Shown here in pieces: positions 1 through 9,059 of a stretch of 64,000 nt of DNA (the stretch's first letter is position 1; each line of letters starts with the position of its first letter). Position numbers and translations under genes: made by a program. This DNA comes from Alkalimarinus sediminis (GTDB lineage Bacteria > Pseudomonadota > Gammaproteobacteria > Pseudomonadales > Oleiphilaceae), in assembly GCF_026427595.1 (NCBI RefSeq), contig NZ_CP101527.1:62001-126000 (forward strand), given 5' to 3'. Under the pieces are notes generated by a model. It was given only the letters and a program-made list of their open reading frames with translations. It did not search any database and was not told the DNA's origin.

Positions 1-289
1 CCGTCGCCTTAGTTTCAACGCCAAACTGGTTTATTAGTGCTGTCTCATAGTAGAAGCTGATGCTTGATCTGAGCGCTAACAGTATGAAATAGGGGATAAG
101 AAAAAACAGCGTTCCTACCACAATAGGTACAAGCAGAAGTTCGTCACCCATTGTGCCGATTAGAATCCCGCCTAGTGGGATTAACAGCGTGAGTATAAAC
201 GTAATAATAAGGCCAAGATGGTTTCTTGCTGCAGAGAGATAAAGAGAGGTTTTTTCTGAAGACGATATAGGTGAACTAGCGCTATGCAT
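1..289 (-). CDS. Hypothetical membrane protein, 3'-truncated by window edge
   Basis: An open frame reads from an ATG at 289 to the window edge without a stop, giving the first 96 residues. They hold two strongly hydrophobic stretches, about residues 25-45 and 52-75, separated by a short polar loop with GDE, so a small integral membrane protein is likely. It is transcribed in the same direction as the AraC-type regulator, whose stop lies about 50 bp upstream of this start. I recognise no family. The missing C-terminus prevents any functional call. Confidence 0.5.
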   Translation of the reverse strand, partial: MHSASSPISSSEKTSLYLSAARNHLGLIITFILTLLIPLGGILIGTMGDELLLVPIVVGTLFFLIPYFILLALRSSISFYYETALINQFGVETKAT

Positions 290-342
290 CTCTTCTTCCT
301 TGAAGTGAATTTAAGTTGTCGGCGCTAATTCTACCACAAGTT

Positions 343-1374
343 TTACGGCTGTTGCCTCCTAAATGCAGTGGGTGATACCCCAAACCAGCGTTTAAATGCT
401 CGAGTAAAGTTGCTTGGGTCTTGAAACCCTAGTTGAAAGGCTATTTCGATGATCGATTGCTGAGGTTTAGCGAGATAGTTTTTTGCCAGATCTTTTCTGA
501 CATCTTCCAGCAAGCCTCTAAATGACGTGGATTCATCTTTTAACTTTCGTTGTAGTTGGCGGCTGCTGATATTTAACTCGTTGGCTACTAGCTGCTGATT
601 TGGCTCACCCATAGCCAGTAACGTGATGATTTTTTCTGTTACCTGCTTTGAAAACGACTGCTGTAACAGCCGTGCTAAGTAGCTTTGCACCACTTCATCA
701 TTTTTTAGTGCAATGTCTCTGTTAGCGGTTGTTAATACTCGGTCGAGGTCTTCATTTTTATAGTAAATCTCATTGCGCTTGGACTCAAAATAGACATCGC
801 ATGAGAATGAGGCTTTAAATTGATCGCTTTGCGCTGGTTTTGTGCGCTCGAGTAGTATTTTGGTAGGCTGGGCGTTACCGGCTGTGATGTCTGCAGACAG
901 TTTTACCATTGTGGCTACAAAAGCGTCGATTGCTTCTTTCGCGTACTCTTTTCCGGGGATTTTAACGTAGCAAAGTGCTGACTCATCTTCCCCGTGCTGA
1001 ATTTGAATTTCTAATGCGTTACTGACAATTTGGTAATAGCGTTGTGTTCTCAGCCATGCGTCTCTTAATGATGAACTCACCATTAATGAAAACCCCAATG
1101 CATGAAAGGTTGTGGGTGTTATGTAGTTAGGTACGCTAAGGCCAAACGCATCATCACCTGTTGTGTTAACCGCTAAAGCCCAAAGTCGGCTCATGTTTGA
1201 TACTGGAACACGACCTTCTGTTTCAGCGAGGGTGTCTGGTGAAATATCAGCCTGCATCAATAATTCAGCACTATTTACGCCTCGGGCATCAATCGCGGCG
1301 CATACGGCTTTAGCCCATGATGCAATGGTTGTAGCTTCGTTTTGATGGGGGGCGAGTGTTTGTTTATTTGGCAT
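343..1374 (-). CDS. AraC-family transcriptional regulator
   Basis: A 343-residue DNA-binding regulator of the OruR/ArgR-like AraC class. Residues from about 20 to 200 match the Arabinose_bd-type sensor domain seen in this subgroup. The last 100 residues carry the two helix-turn-helix units, with the signature IIEIAFQLGFQDPSNFTRAF followed by a WFGVSPTAFR ending. It is divergent from the alkyl sulfatase gene starting at 1507, with about 130 bp between the starts. By analogy with SdsB-type pairings it is the likely regulator of that gene; the pairing is inferred from position only. The ligand is unknown. Confidence 0.88.
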   Translation of the reverse strand: MPNKQTLAPHQNEATTIASWAKAVCAAIDARGVNSAELLMQADISPDTLAETEGRVPVSNMSRLWALAVNTTGDDAFGLSVPNYITPTTFHALGFSLMVSSSLRDAWLRTQRYYQIVSNALEIQIQHGEDESALCYVKIPGKEYAKEAIDAFVATMVKLSADITAGNAQPTKILLERTKPAQSDQFKASFSCDVYFESKRNEIYYKNEDLDRVLTTANRDIALKNDEVVQSYLARLLQQSFSKQVTEKIITLLAMGEPNQQLVANELNISSRQLQRKLKDESTSFRGLLEDVRKDLAKNYLAKPQQSIIEIAFQLGFQDPSNFTRAFKRWFGVSPTAFRRQQP

Positions 1375-1506
1375 TGGGTTGCTGTTTTCGGACTGTTTAT
1401 TGTCGCTTTAAGACCAGAAGGCAGTAATAGAGTATGACAATATTAACGTATATGTTGAAAGAAAAAGTTTAAGAAATTATCGACTATTAATAACCAGAGA
1501 GTGCTT

Positions 1507-3534
1507 ATGCATCGTTTATATTTGTTTGTTTTCCCCCTGATACTCAGTCTGAGTGCATGTGATGACAGTTTGAAACTAGAGCAAGGCAGCAACGATCAAG
1601 GGCATACCGCCCCTACTGTGGTGACAGCGACAGCGAATCAAGCGGTGTTAAGTCAGCGCCCTTTTGATAACCATGCGGATTTTGAAGACGCAAAGCGCGG
1701 GTTAATTGCGCAAGATGCCGCGTTAATAAGTAAAGATAGTCAGGGTAATACTGTTTGGGATATGCCATCGTACCAATTCATTAATGCCAAAAACGTTAGT
1801 GAAGGCGCGCCAGATAGTGTCAATCCAAGCCTGTGGCGGCAGGCAACCCTTAATAATATTCACGGACTATTCAAAGTAACCGAGGGCATTTATCAACTGC
1901 GGGGGTATGACTTGGCCAATATGACGATTATTGAAGGTGACTCTGGTTGGATAATTGTCGACCCCCTGACCGCTAAAGAAACTGCTGACAAAGCCCTTAA
2001 ATTTGCACAACAACATCTAGGCAAAAATCCCATCAAAGCCATTCTTTATACCCATAGTCATATTGATCACTTTGGCGGCATCGAAGGTATTTTGGCTAAC
2101 TTGAGCGATGCAGAACAAAAAGCACTGCGTATTATCGCGCCTGAAGGATTTATGGAAGAAGCTACGAGTGAGAATATCATTGCGGGTATTGCAATGGGGC
2201 GCAGAGCTTCATATATGTACGGACGCGCTTTAGCGAGAAATGAACGGGGCCATGTGGGCACAGGATTAGGCAAAGGCCCTGCTTTTGGTCGCTTCTCGTT
2301 GCTTTCGCCTACTGAAATCATCTCTAAAACGGGTACCAAGCTGAATATTGATGGTGTGCCGTTTGAGTTTCAATCGGTGTCTGGCTCAGAAGCACCTGCA
2401 GAAATGACGTTTTATCTGCCAGATCATAAAGCGTTCTGTGGTGCTGAACTGCTGTCGCGTAACATGCATAACCTCTATACGTTAAGGGGTGCCAAGGTGC
2501 GTGATGCAAACCTTTGGAGTGACTATATCGTTGAGGCTAAAGAGCTGTTTGCAGAGAGCGATGTGTATTTTGCAAGCCACCACTGGCCCATGTGGGGACA
2601 GGAAAATATCCAGCTATTTCTCACTCAGCAAAGTGATACCTATAAATATATTCATGACCAGAGTGTAAGGCTGTTTAATCAGGGTTATACGCCGAACGAA
2701 GTGGCAGAAGAGATTAGCTTGCCGGCGAGTCTTAACACGGCGTTTCATAACCAAGGTTATTATGGAACAGTAAAGCACAATGCTAAGGCGGTCTATCAAG
2801 CCTACTTGGGCTGGTATACGGGTAACCCTGCCCAATTAGACCCGCTGCCCGAAGCACAGTCGGCCAAGCGTTATATGGAGATGATGGGCGGTGTTGAAAC
2901 GGTAGTGACAAAAGCCCAAGCAGCCTTTGATGGTGCAGCCACTGGGTCGGTGGAAGAAGGCACTAAAACTTATCGGTGGATTGCAGAATTGCTTAATCAT
3001 GCCGTATTTGCTGAGCCTAATAACACCGAGGCTAAGTCGCTGTTAGCCAAAGTTTATGATCAGCTTGGTTATCAGGCTGAATCGGCCCCTTGGCGCGATG
3101 TATATTTGTCGGCTGCTTATGAACTTCGACATGGCGCACCTGAAAAAGGAATCGATGTTGCCATAATGGAAGGGGTGCTATTAAAGACACCGGTCGAAAA
3201 CTTCTTTGACTCAATGGCCGTCAGCTTGAATGGCTCAAAGGCGGAGGGTAAATCGCTCGCGATTAAAATAACGTTTACCGATCTGCAAGAAAGTCATCTG
3301 CTAAGCATTAATAACTCGGTGATGAGACATAGAAAGGTCGCGATAGATACACCTGCAGATGCGACACTAAACTTAACGCAGCCGTTGTTGGTCGATATTA
3401 TTACTGGTAAAGCCGGCTTAAAAGCGTTGTTGTTTGGTGATGATTTGTCTGTCGAGGGCAGTGAGCTCGATCTGGTTGAGTTCTTTAGCTTGTTGGATCG
3501 GCCAGACGGCTCATTTAGTATCGTAACGCCTTAG
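1507..3534 (+). CDS. Alkyl sulfatase, metallo-beta-lactamase fold (SdsA1-like lipoprotein)
   Basis: Hydrolyses linear alkyl sulfates (SDS-type surfactants) to alcohol and sulfate, by family. The zinc motif THSHIDHFGG gives H183, H185, D187 and H188. The family block around NMHNLYTLRGA follows, and the C-terminal third resembles the SCP2-like lipid-binding domain of alkyl sulfatases. The ATG at 1507 is chosen over the in-frame GTG at 1501 because a GAGAG Shine-Dalgarno lies just before it. The protein then begins with a short hydrophobic leader and lipobox LSAC, so it should be an outer-membrane or periplasmic lipoprotein; family members are often ordinary secreted proteins. It is divergent from an AraC-type regulator, suggesting substrate-induced expression. 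About 675 residues, normal for the family. Confidence 0.92.
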   Translation: MHRLYLFVFPLILSLSACDDSLKLEQGSNDQGHTAPTVVTATANQAVLSQRPFDNHADFEDAKRGLIAQDAALISKDSQGNTVWDMPSYQFINAKNVSEGAPDSVNPSLWRQATLNNIHGLFKVTEGIYQLRGYDLANMTIIEGDSGWIIVDPLTAKETADKALKFAQQHLGKNPIKAILYTHSHIDHFGGIEGILANLSDAEQKALRIIAPEGFMEEATSENIIAGIAMGRRASYMYGRALARNERGHVGTGLGKGPAFGRFSLLSPTEIISKTGTKLNIDGVPFEFQSVSGSEAPAEMTFYLPDHKAFCGAELLSRNMHNLYTLRGAKVRDANLWSDYIVEAKELFAESDVYFASHHWPMWGQENIQLFLTQQSDTYKYIHDQSVRLFNQGYTPNEVAEEISLPASLNTAFHNQGYYGTVKHNAKAVYQAYLGWYTGNPAQLDPLPEAQSAKRYMEMMGGVETVVTKAQAAFDGAATGSVEEGTKTYRWIAELLNHAVFAEPNNTEAKSLLAKVYDQLGYQAESAPWRDVYLSAAYELRHGAPEKGIDVAIMEGVLLKTPVENFFDSMAVSLNGSKAEGKSLAIKITFTDLQESHLLSINNSVMRHRKVAIDTPADATLNLTQPLLVDIITGKAGLKALLFGDDLSVEGSELDLVEFFSLLDRPDGSFSIVTP

Positions 3535-3571
3535 TTAACGACCCCCGTAAATAATTTAGGGGCCTATTATT

Positions 3572-3651
3572 ATTCCCGCGAGGCGGGAATCTAATGGCTG
3601 CAGGTCTATGAGCCTGACGAGGGTTACTGTCATTCCCGCGAAGGCGGGAAT
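3572..3651. repeat. Two REP-like palindromes
   Basis: Two near-identical palindromes of the form attcccgcg-a(a)-ggcgggaat sit at 3572-3590 and 3632-3651, both followed by ctaat. They lie between the convergent sulfatase and HD-GYP genes. This is a typical place for extragenic palindromes and they could also end transcription. A weaker cccc/gggg stem lies at about 3542-3562. Confidence 0.7.
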
Positions 3652-3683
3652 CTAATTATTTCAGGGTAGTCTCTGGTTGGTGG

Positions 3684-4889
3684 TTATAAAAAGTCTTTAA
3701 CGTTGATTTGATATTCAGCCGGGTCGACTGCCTTAACGATTCGGTCTTGAACCTTTGGCTTGGCAAGCTCTAACATCTCGGTCTTGATATAAGACCTGAA
3801 TTTGGTGTGGTACATAATCCTCAGTGTTGGTAGGCGCTGATCAAACTCATTTGACTCGATCACCACACCAAGGCGGCCACTCTCTAATAAAACCAGTGAG
3901 CCAACAGGGTAAATACCGATACAGCGGATAAAATGATTAACGAGTGATCGGTCTAAGTGGCTATCACTCCACTCCAGTAGCTTTTTAATGCCCATATTGG
4001 GTGTCATGCCTTTGTGATAGCAGCGATCAGCGGTTATGGCGTCATAAACATCAACAATGGCCACCATTTTGCCATGTTGTGAAATCTCATCGCCTTTTAA
4101 GCCGTCTGGGTAACCTGAGCCATCAATGCGTTCGTGATGCTGTGCGACAGTTGTTAATGATAACTCTGAAACACCTTCCATCCCCCTTAGCATATCGCGA
4201 CCATAGACTACATGATGCTTCATTTCGGTAAATTCGCTATCGGTTAGTCTGCCGGGCTTATGAAGGATCTCATCGGGCACCATTACCTTGCCGATATCGT
4301 GTAGCAATGCTCCGACCATGGTTTGGTGCATCACCTCTTTATCCATGCTCATTGAGCGGCAATAGATCGACATTAAAACACTGAGGTTAACCGAGTGTTC
4401 CATTAAATAGGAGTCTTTATCTCGAATACAGCCGAGGCAAGTAAGGGCGTGATGATTGCGAAAAATAGAACCGAGCATATTATCTGCGAGCTCGTCTATT
4501 GAGCTTATATCGATCGCCTGCCCTAATTTAACGCTATCCATTACGTTATTGACCAGCCCAATAGCCTCATTGTGTATCTTAGAGGCCACCACCATCTCAT
4601 CGGCCAATGCGATAGTGGGTTTATTGTGGGGTTTTAGTTCGCCTGCTTGCTCTAGCTTTGTCTGGTTGCTTTTTTCTACTTCACTCAGAGGGATAGCATC
4701 TTGATGGTCTTTGCCCTTTTCGGTGTCGATGTATAGCTCGGTGATTCCTAGCTTAGTGATTTTATCGATCACCTCTTCGCTACGGATAAACCCCTTTCGT
4801 TTGAAGTTGTTATGGGGAATCCAGTCATTATTCATGTCCGCTATATACATGCCGACTTGAAGACTTTTTATAGGAATGCGTTTTTTCAT
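3684..4889 (-). CDS. HD-GYP domain protein, probable cyclic-di-GMP phosphodiesterase
   Basis: A 401-residue protein with an N-terminal DUF3391 domain (about residues 1-130) and an HD-GYP domain (about 150-330). H197-D198 of LLHDIGK is the HD pair, and HHERIDGSGYPDG supplies the GYP signature and a further metal-ligand His pair. This combination is typical of phosphodiesterases that degrade c-di-GMP to GMP. No signal peptide or membrane segment is seen, so it is cytosolic. It stands alone and is convergent with the sulfatase. A GGDEF cyclase occurs elsewhere in the window (40.2 kb), but no link between them is visible. Confidence 0.92.
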   Translation of the reverse strand: MKKRIPIKSLQVGMYIADMNNDWIPHNNFKRKGFIRSEEVIDKITKLGITELYIDTEKGKDHQDAIPLSEVEKSNQTKLEQAGELKPHNKPTIALADEMVVASKIHNEAIGLVNNVMDSVKLGQAIDISSIDELADNMLGSIFRNHHALTCLGCIRDKDSYLMEHSVNLSVLMSIYCRSMSMDKEVMHQTMVGALLHDIGKVMVPDEILHKPGRLTDSEFTEMKHHVVYGRDMLRGMEGVSELSLTTVAQHHERIDGSGYPDGLKGDEISQHGKMVAIVDVYDAITADRCYHKGMTPNMGIKKLLEWSDSHLDRSLVNHFIRCIGIYPVGSLVLLESGRLGVVIESNEFDQRLPTLRIMYHTKFRSYIKTEMLELAKPKVQDRIVKAVDPAEYQINVKDFL

Positions 4890-5161
4890 GAATATTAATA
4901 CTAGGCTAATTCAGGTGTTTAAAGGTCAAATACTAAGGGAAGTATAGCTACTATCTACAAAGTAATATGCAAAATATCGTGATAAAGGTCATCACCCCGC
5001 GCAATAAACTTAAATCAGTTTCATACAAAAATGATAAATAGTGTCATTTTGATACTAACGTACCTATAGGAATTTTTTGGTTGGTTTGCTATGGTTGAAG
5101 GTAGTAGTGACTGATGGTCATTACTCGATAGTGCCAACGCCGCCAAGGAGGTGGGTGTAAC

Positions 5162-6481
5162 GTGTGTTTCGAATCTATGAGAAAAGACCCAATGAAAAAA
5201 GTGCTAAAGAAAGTACTCAATACAATTGATGTTCCCTGCGACCTTGATTCGGTGATATCTATTGATCATAAACGCGAGGTAGCGCCTGAATCGGTTGGAA
5301 TGACCGAAAAAGGCGCTGAAGAGATATGGCAGTCGGTGTTGAATTTATACAAAACAGGCACGCAGCCCGCCATAGAGCTTTGTTTAAGACGTAAAGGCGA
5401 GATTGTCTTTAATCGCTCCATTGGTCATGTGCGGGGCAATGGGCCTTTGGATACCCCATACACCCCTAAAATAGTCGCAACCCCCGACACGCCGGTATGC
5501 CTTTTCTCAGCGTCCAAGGCAGTAACAGCACTATTGATTCATATTTTGGCGGAAGATGGCAGTATTAGTCTGCTTGACCCTGTTAGTTACTATTGCCCCG
5601 AGTTTGCTCAGAATGGGAAGAAAAATATCACCATTCACCAGATCTTATCTCATCGAGGCGGCATTCCTGGCATCCCACCCAATACACCCATTGATGTGCT
5701 TTGGGATACTGATGAAATCTGGCGTTTGCTCTGTGAGTCTAAGCCTATTTCGGCAGACGGTGACCATCTTGCCTATCACGCCATCACGGGTGGTTATGTG
5801 TTGGAACGAGTGCTTCAAACCGTTACAGGCAAGACGATTCAAGAGTATTTGGATGAAAAAATCCGCAAACCAATGGGGATGAAGTATTTTACCTATGGTG
5901 TTGAAGAGAAAGACCTCGGTACTTTAGCTGAGAATTATATGACTGGGCCAAAACTGGGCTTTCCTGTTTCGTGGATGATTAAGCGAGCATTGGGTGGTGA
6001 TGTTGAAACCATTGGAGAAGTGATAAATGATCCGCGTTTTCAGGAGGCAGTAATAGCGGCCGGTAACTTGGCAGCGACAGCAGAAGAGATTTCTCGATTT
6101 TTCCAGATGATGAGCAACGGTGGTGAGTGGAACGGTAAACAAATCTGCAGCCCTCTAACCATCAAACGTTCAGTTCAAGAGTATGGCTCGTTACAGATAG
6201 ATAAAACCATGATGGTGCCTATGCGCTATAGTGCTGGAATGATGCTCGGGGGTAATCCTGTGGGTATTTGGGGGCCTATGAGTGGTTCAGCCTATGGCCA
6301 TATCGGGTTGATCAATAAAATGTGCTGGGTGGATGAAGCAAGGGATATTTCTTGTTCGTTATTGACTACTGGTATTTCGTTTGTGGGTCATCATATTCCT
6401 AGTTTAGTGATGTTTGTGAATGCGGTCGCGAAAAACTGCCCGCGGGTTACTGAGAAGCAAAAAACAGGTGCATTTGCGTAA
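5162..6481 (+). CDS. Serine hydrolase of the beta-lactamase (class C/esterase EstB) fold
   Basis: A 439-residue protein of the beta-lactamase-related serine hydrolase family, a group that includes esterases and D-aminopeptidases as well as penicillin-interactive enzymes. The SxxK motif is SASK at S116-K119. A Tyr motif YHA follows in LAYHAITGGYVLE, and a late GHIG probably replaces the KTG box. The GTG at 5162 is preferred over ATGs at 5177 and 5192 because a strong AAGGAGG lies at 5145-5151 with 10-nt spacing. No signal peptide is present, which argues against a secreted beta-lactamase and for an intracellular esterase. The substrate is unknown. The gene is followed by a strong hairpin. Confidence 0.85.
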   Translation: MCFESMRKDPMKKVLKKVLNTIDVPCDLDSVISIDHKREVAPESVGMTEKGAEEIWQSVLNLYKTGTQPAIELCLRRKGEIVFNRSIGHVRGNGPLDTPYTPKIVATPDTPVCLFSASKAVTALLIHILAEDGSISLLDPVSYYCPEFAQNGKKNITIHQILSHRGGIPGIPPNTPIDVLWDTDEIWRLLCESKPISADGDHLAYHAITGGYVLERVLQTVTGKTIQEYLDEKIRKPMGMKYFTYGVEEKDLGTLAENYMTGPKLGFPVSWMIKRALGGDVETIGEVINDPRFQEAVIAAGNLAATAEEISRFFQMMSNGGEWNGKQICSPLTIKRSVQEYGSLQIDKTMMVPMRYSAGMMLGGNPVGIWGPMSGSAYGHIGLINKMCWVDEARDISCSLLTTGISFVGHHIPSLVMFVNAVAKNCPRVTEKQKTGAFA

Positions 6482-6491
6482 TCTGCCTTTA

Positions 6492-6525
6492 ACTCCTGCT
6501 AACCGGTTTAACTGTTAGCAGGAGT
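6492..6525. terminator. Convergent hairpin terminator
   Basis: A perfect 12-bp stem (actcctgctaac / gttagcaggagt) with a 10-nt loop lies 11 bp after the serine hydrolase stop and 11 bp before the convergent small gene's stop. There is no long T-run on either side. Its position suggests a bidirectional terminator. Confidence 0.65.
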
Positions 6526-6536
6526 GTTCGTAATGG

Positions 6537-6881
6537 TTACGAACCGCCTGTCTGTCCCTCAAGAATACTAATAACGTTCGACATCACCTCTTTAATGTCT
6601 ATTAGGGTTTGAGTACGTTGAATCACATCTTCTTTCTTTTCATCTAATCGCTCTATTTTGGGCACCACCCTTCTAATACCCTCTGTAATGATCTCATAAG
6701 GATAATGGTGATCTTGAATACTCAGTTTGTTTAGCTCAGACATCTCTAGCGAAAAGATACTAATGATATCGTATAAAAGGTCTTTAGATTCGAGTGTCGC
6801 GGCTTCCCAATAGGCATCGTCCAACAACTCGATAAACGACATAAACTCTTGAATAGTACTGGCAATAGTCACCTGTTTCAT
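6537..6881 (-). CDS. Conserved hypothetical small cytosolic protein
   Basis: A 114-residue, mostly helical, acidic protein with no membrane segment or recognised motif. The ATG at 6881 is chosen over an upstream in-frame TTG at 6887 because AGGA lies at a normal distance before it. It lies between a convergent hairpin and the 148-bp repeat array, so it is expressed alone. I do not recognise the family and assign no function. The orderly amphipathic helices and good ribosome-binding site make it a credible gene. Confidence 0.6.
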   Translation of the reverse strand: MKQVTIASTIQEFMSFIELLDDAYWEAATLESKDLLYDIISIFSLEMSELNKLSIQDHHYPYEIITEGIRRVVPKIERLDEKKEDVIQRTQTLIDIKEVMSNVISILEGQTGGS

Positions 6882-6912
6882 TGGCAAAGATCCTAGGCGT
6901 CAAATTAAATCA

Positions 6913-7743
6913 TCTTTCGTAGCCTAGATGCAGCGAAGCGGAATCAGGGGGGAGGTTAGAATTACTCCTTGATTCCAGTCGTGCCTCCTTTCATCACGGC
7001 TACGGTTCGAAATGTAACGGAGAATTGACTCGTATCTCCAAAGCATAGCAGGTTAACCGATCTTTCGTAGCCTTGATGCAGCGAAGCGGAATCAGGGGGG
7101 AGGTTAGAATTACTCCTTGATTCCAGTCGTGCCTCCTTTCATCACGGCTACGTTTCGAAATGTAACGGAGAATTGACTCGTATCTCCAAAGCATAGCAGG
7201 TTAACCGATCTTTCGTAGCCTTGATGCAGCGAAGCGGAATCAGGGGGGAGGTTAGAATTACTCCTTGATTCCAGTCGTGCCTCCTTTCATCACGGCTACG
7301 TTTCGAAATGTAACGGAGAATTGACTCGTATCTCCAAAGCATAGCAGGTTAACCGATCTTTCGTAGCCTTGATGCAGCGAAGCGGAATCAGGGGGGAGGT
7401 TAGAATTACTCCTTGATTCCAGTCGTGCCTCCTTTCATCACGGCTACGGTTCGAAATGTAACGGAGAATTGACTCGTATCTCCAAAGCAGAGCAGGTTAA
7501 CCGATCTTTCGTAGCCTTGATGCAGCGAAGCGGAATCAGGGGGGAGGTTAGAATTACTCCTTGATTCCAGTCGTGCCTCCTTTCATCACGGCTACGTTTC
7601 GAAATGTAACGGAGAATTGACTCGTATCTCCAAAGCATAGCAGGTTAACCGATCTTTCGTAGCCTTGATGCAGCGAAGCGGAATCAGGGGGAGGTTAGAA
7701 TTACTCCTTGATTCCAGTCGTGCCTCCTTTCATCACGGCTACG
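6913..7743. repeat. 148-bp tandem repeat array, 5.6 copies (REP/BIME-like)
   Basis: Copies begin with tctttcgtagcc at 6913, 7061, 7209, 7357, 7505 and 7653: five full 148-bp units and a final 91-bp partial. Each unit has an imperfect hairpin element of about 90 bp, with outer arms cgtagcc/ggctacg and inner arms ggaatcagg/ccttgattcc, then a 58-bp linker. The array starts and ends with the hairpin element, giving six hairpins and five linkers. Copies differ at only a few bases (gttcg/tttcg after the hairpin; agcatagc/agcagagc in the fourth). The GTAG at the hairpin foot is typical of REP elements moved by RAYT transposases; no RAYT gene is in the window. Confidence 0.92.
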
Positions 7744-7748
7744 GTAAA

Positions 7749-8828
7749 TTATCGGCCGTCTACAAAGGTGCCGGTATATGTTTCCGTAGGTGTAGGCGGG
7801 GTGCCTGAATCTGGTACATCAGGGTCTATATCTGTAATGTCGTAACCAGGGTCTCGAAGAGTTACTCGGTCTTCAATGTTTGAGCAGTTGTTTGCCGCAA
7901 GTTCTTCTGGTGTTGGGTCATAAAGGTCAACTTCATTAACAGTATCTGGGTGACAGGTTACTGCATTAACAAACTTTGAGGTGTATATTTTCGCTTCTCG
8001 AATTTCGTAGTTAATCGACACCTTAAGCCGTTTTATATCAACATAAATCCCCGCTGTGAACTCAGTTGCTGATACATACTCACCTCGGTCGATTCGTGTC
8101 TGGTAATCTTTGGTTATTTTAAGCGATTCTTCACTATCGCCCCAGCTGATAACCGCTGATAGAGGTGCGTTATAGCCAGATGTTTGAAAGGTGTCAGGGT
8201 TGAGTCCTGTAAGGCTGGTGGCTAGTATCTCATTGGTGGTTTTTTCTTCACCATCGATTATTTTAGTGACTTCTTTATAGTAGGCGATAGTTCTGGATAG
8301 CTGCTTGCTTGACGAGATATAGCTGTAATCCAAGATATAAGGAAGAAAATTAGTCGCATCATCTGAATTACTCTCGTCGCGTAAAAGAGCGGCTTTGTTA
8401 TTGTAGGAGCAGCTCACATTATCGTTGATAGCCCCTTGGATTTGAATCTTCCCGCTTTGGATATTACCGGCTGTATCTACAGCAGACTCCGTTTGATCCA
8501 TCGTATCAATGGCGTTGTTCAGTGAGGTAATGCCTGTTACCGGCCCTTCATATACCGCAAACTGTTTTATTTTCGCTTCCATTACGGTCAGGATGTCAGT
8601 GATGTCAGCAACTGGGGTATCTTGTTGGATGCCTTGCAGGTAATCCCAGCTAGAGCTTCTCTCGAGGCTTACTTGTTCGTCTACTACAAATGTTGGTATT
8701 GGGTACTCAAATGGCACAGCGGTATTGAGACAAATGGGTTGGCCATTAGAACCGAGCGCTTCGTTATCATCACACCCAACCAAACCCAAAGATAGTGCAG
8801 AGATTGAAGCCAAAAGTAGACGTTTCAT
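7749..8828 (-). CDS. Hypothetical lipoprotein
   Basis: A 359-residue protein with a clear lipoprotein signal: MKR, a hydrophobic core and a lipobox LVGC with Cys19 followed by DD. In Enterobacteria an Asp at +2 signals inner-membrane retention, but this rule is not safe outside them. The mature part is acidic, contains three more Cys (in SCSY, CHP and NCS contexts) and ends in a Pro/Thr-rich tail. No domain is recognised. The stop codon lies only 5 bp beyond the end of the 148-bp repeat array, so the array occupies its 3' flank. Function unknown. Confidence 0.75.
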   Translation of the reverse strand: MKRLLLASISALSLGLVGCDDNEALGSNGQPICLNTAVPFEYPIPTFVVDEQVSLERSSSWDYLQGIQQDTPVADITDILTVMEAKIKQFAVYEGPVTGITSLNNAIDTMDQTESAVDTAGNIQSGKIQIQGAINDNVSCSYNNKAALLRDESNSDDATNFLPYILDYSYISSSKQLSRTIAYYKEVTKIIDGEEKTTNEILATSLTGLNPDTFQTSGYNAPLSAVISWGDSEESLKITKDYQTRIDRGEYVSATEFTAGIYVDIKRLKVSINYEIREAKIYTSKFVNAVTCHPDTVNEVDLYDPTPEELAANNCSNIEDRVTLRDPGYDITDIDPDVPDSGTPPTPTETYTGTFVDGR

Positions 8829-9059
8829 GATTATCCTGTAATTAGTCCAATGGGTACCGATTTAAAGTAGTCAAACCCGATAATATGAGAGATATTTTGG
8901 CTACTCACGAAGGTTATTTCAATTACTCTATTTGCGATCAGTGACGTATTACCCGTTTAGAGCATTGAATAGTGGCAAAAAGTAACAAAAAATAGCATAA
9001 AAGTAGTAGATTACAGAAGCAAACTAAGGGTTATAGGTCTAGAGTTACAGTATTGTCTT

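Noticed and set aside
5162-6481. Antibiotic-resistance beta-lactamase
   Set aside because: No signal peptide and no KTG box; the family is dominated by esterases and peptidases.
7000-7638. Repeated minus-strand open frames of 64 codons within the tandem array
   Set aside because: They are identical by virtue of the 148-bp repeat, have no ribosome-binding site, run through the hairpin element and match no protein type. Treated as chance frames.
6913-7743. Possible CRISPR array
   Set aside because: Repeat units are 148 bp, linkers are identical, not unique, and there are no cas genes. This is a tandem repeat, not CRISPR.
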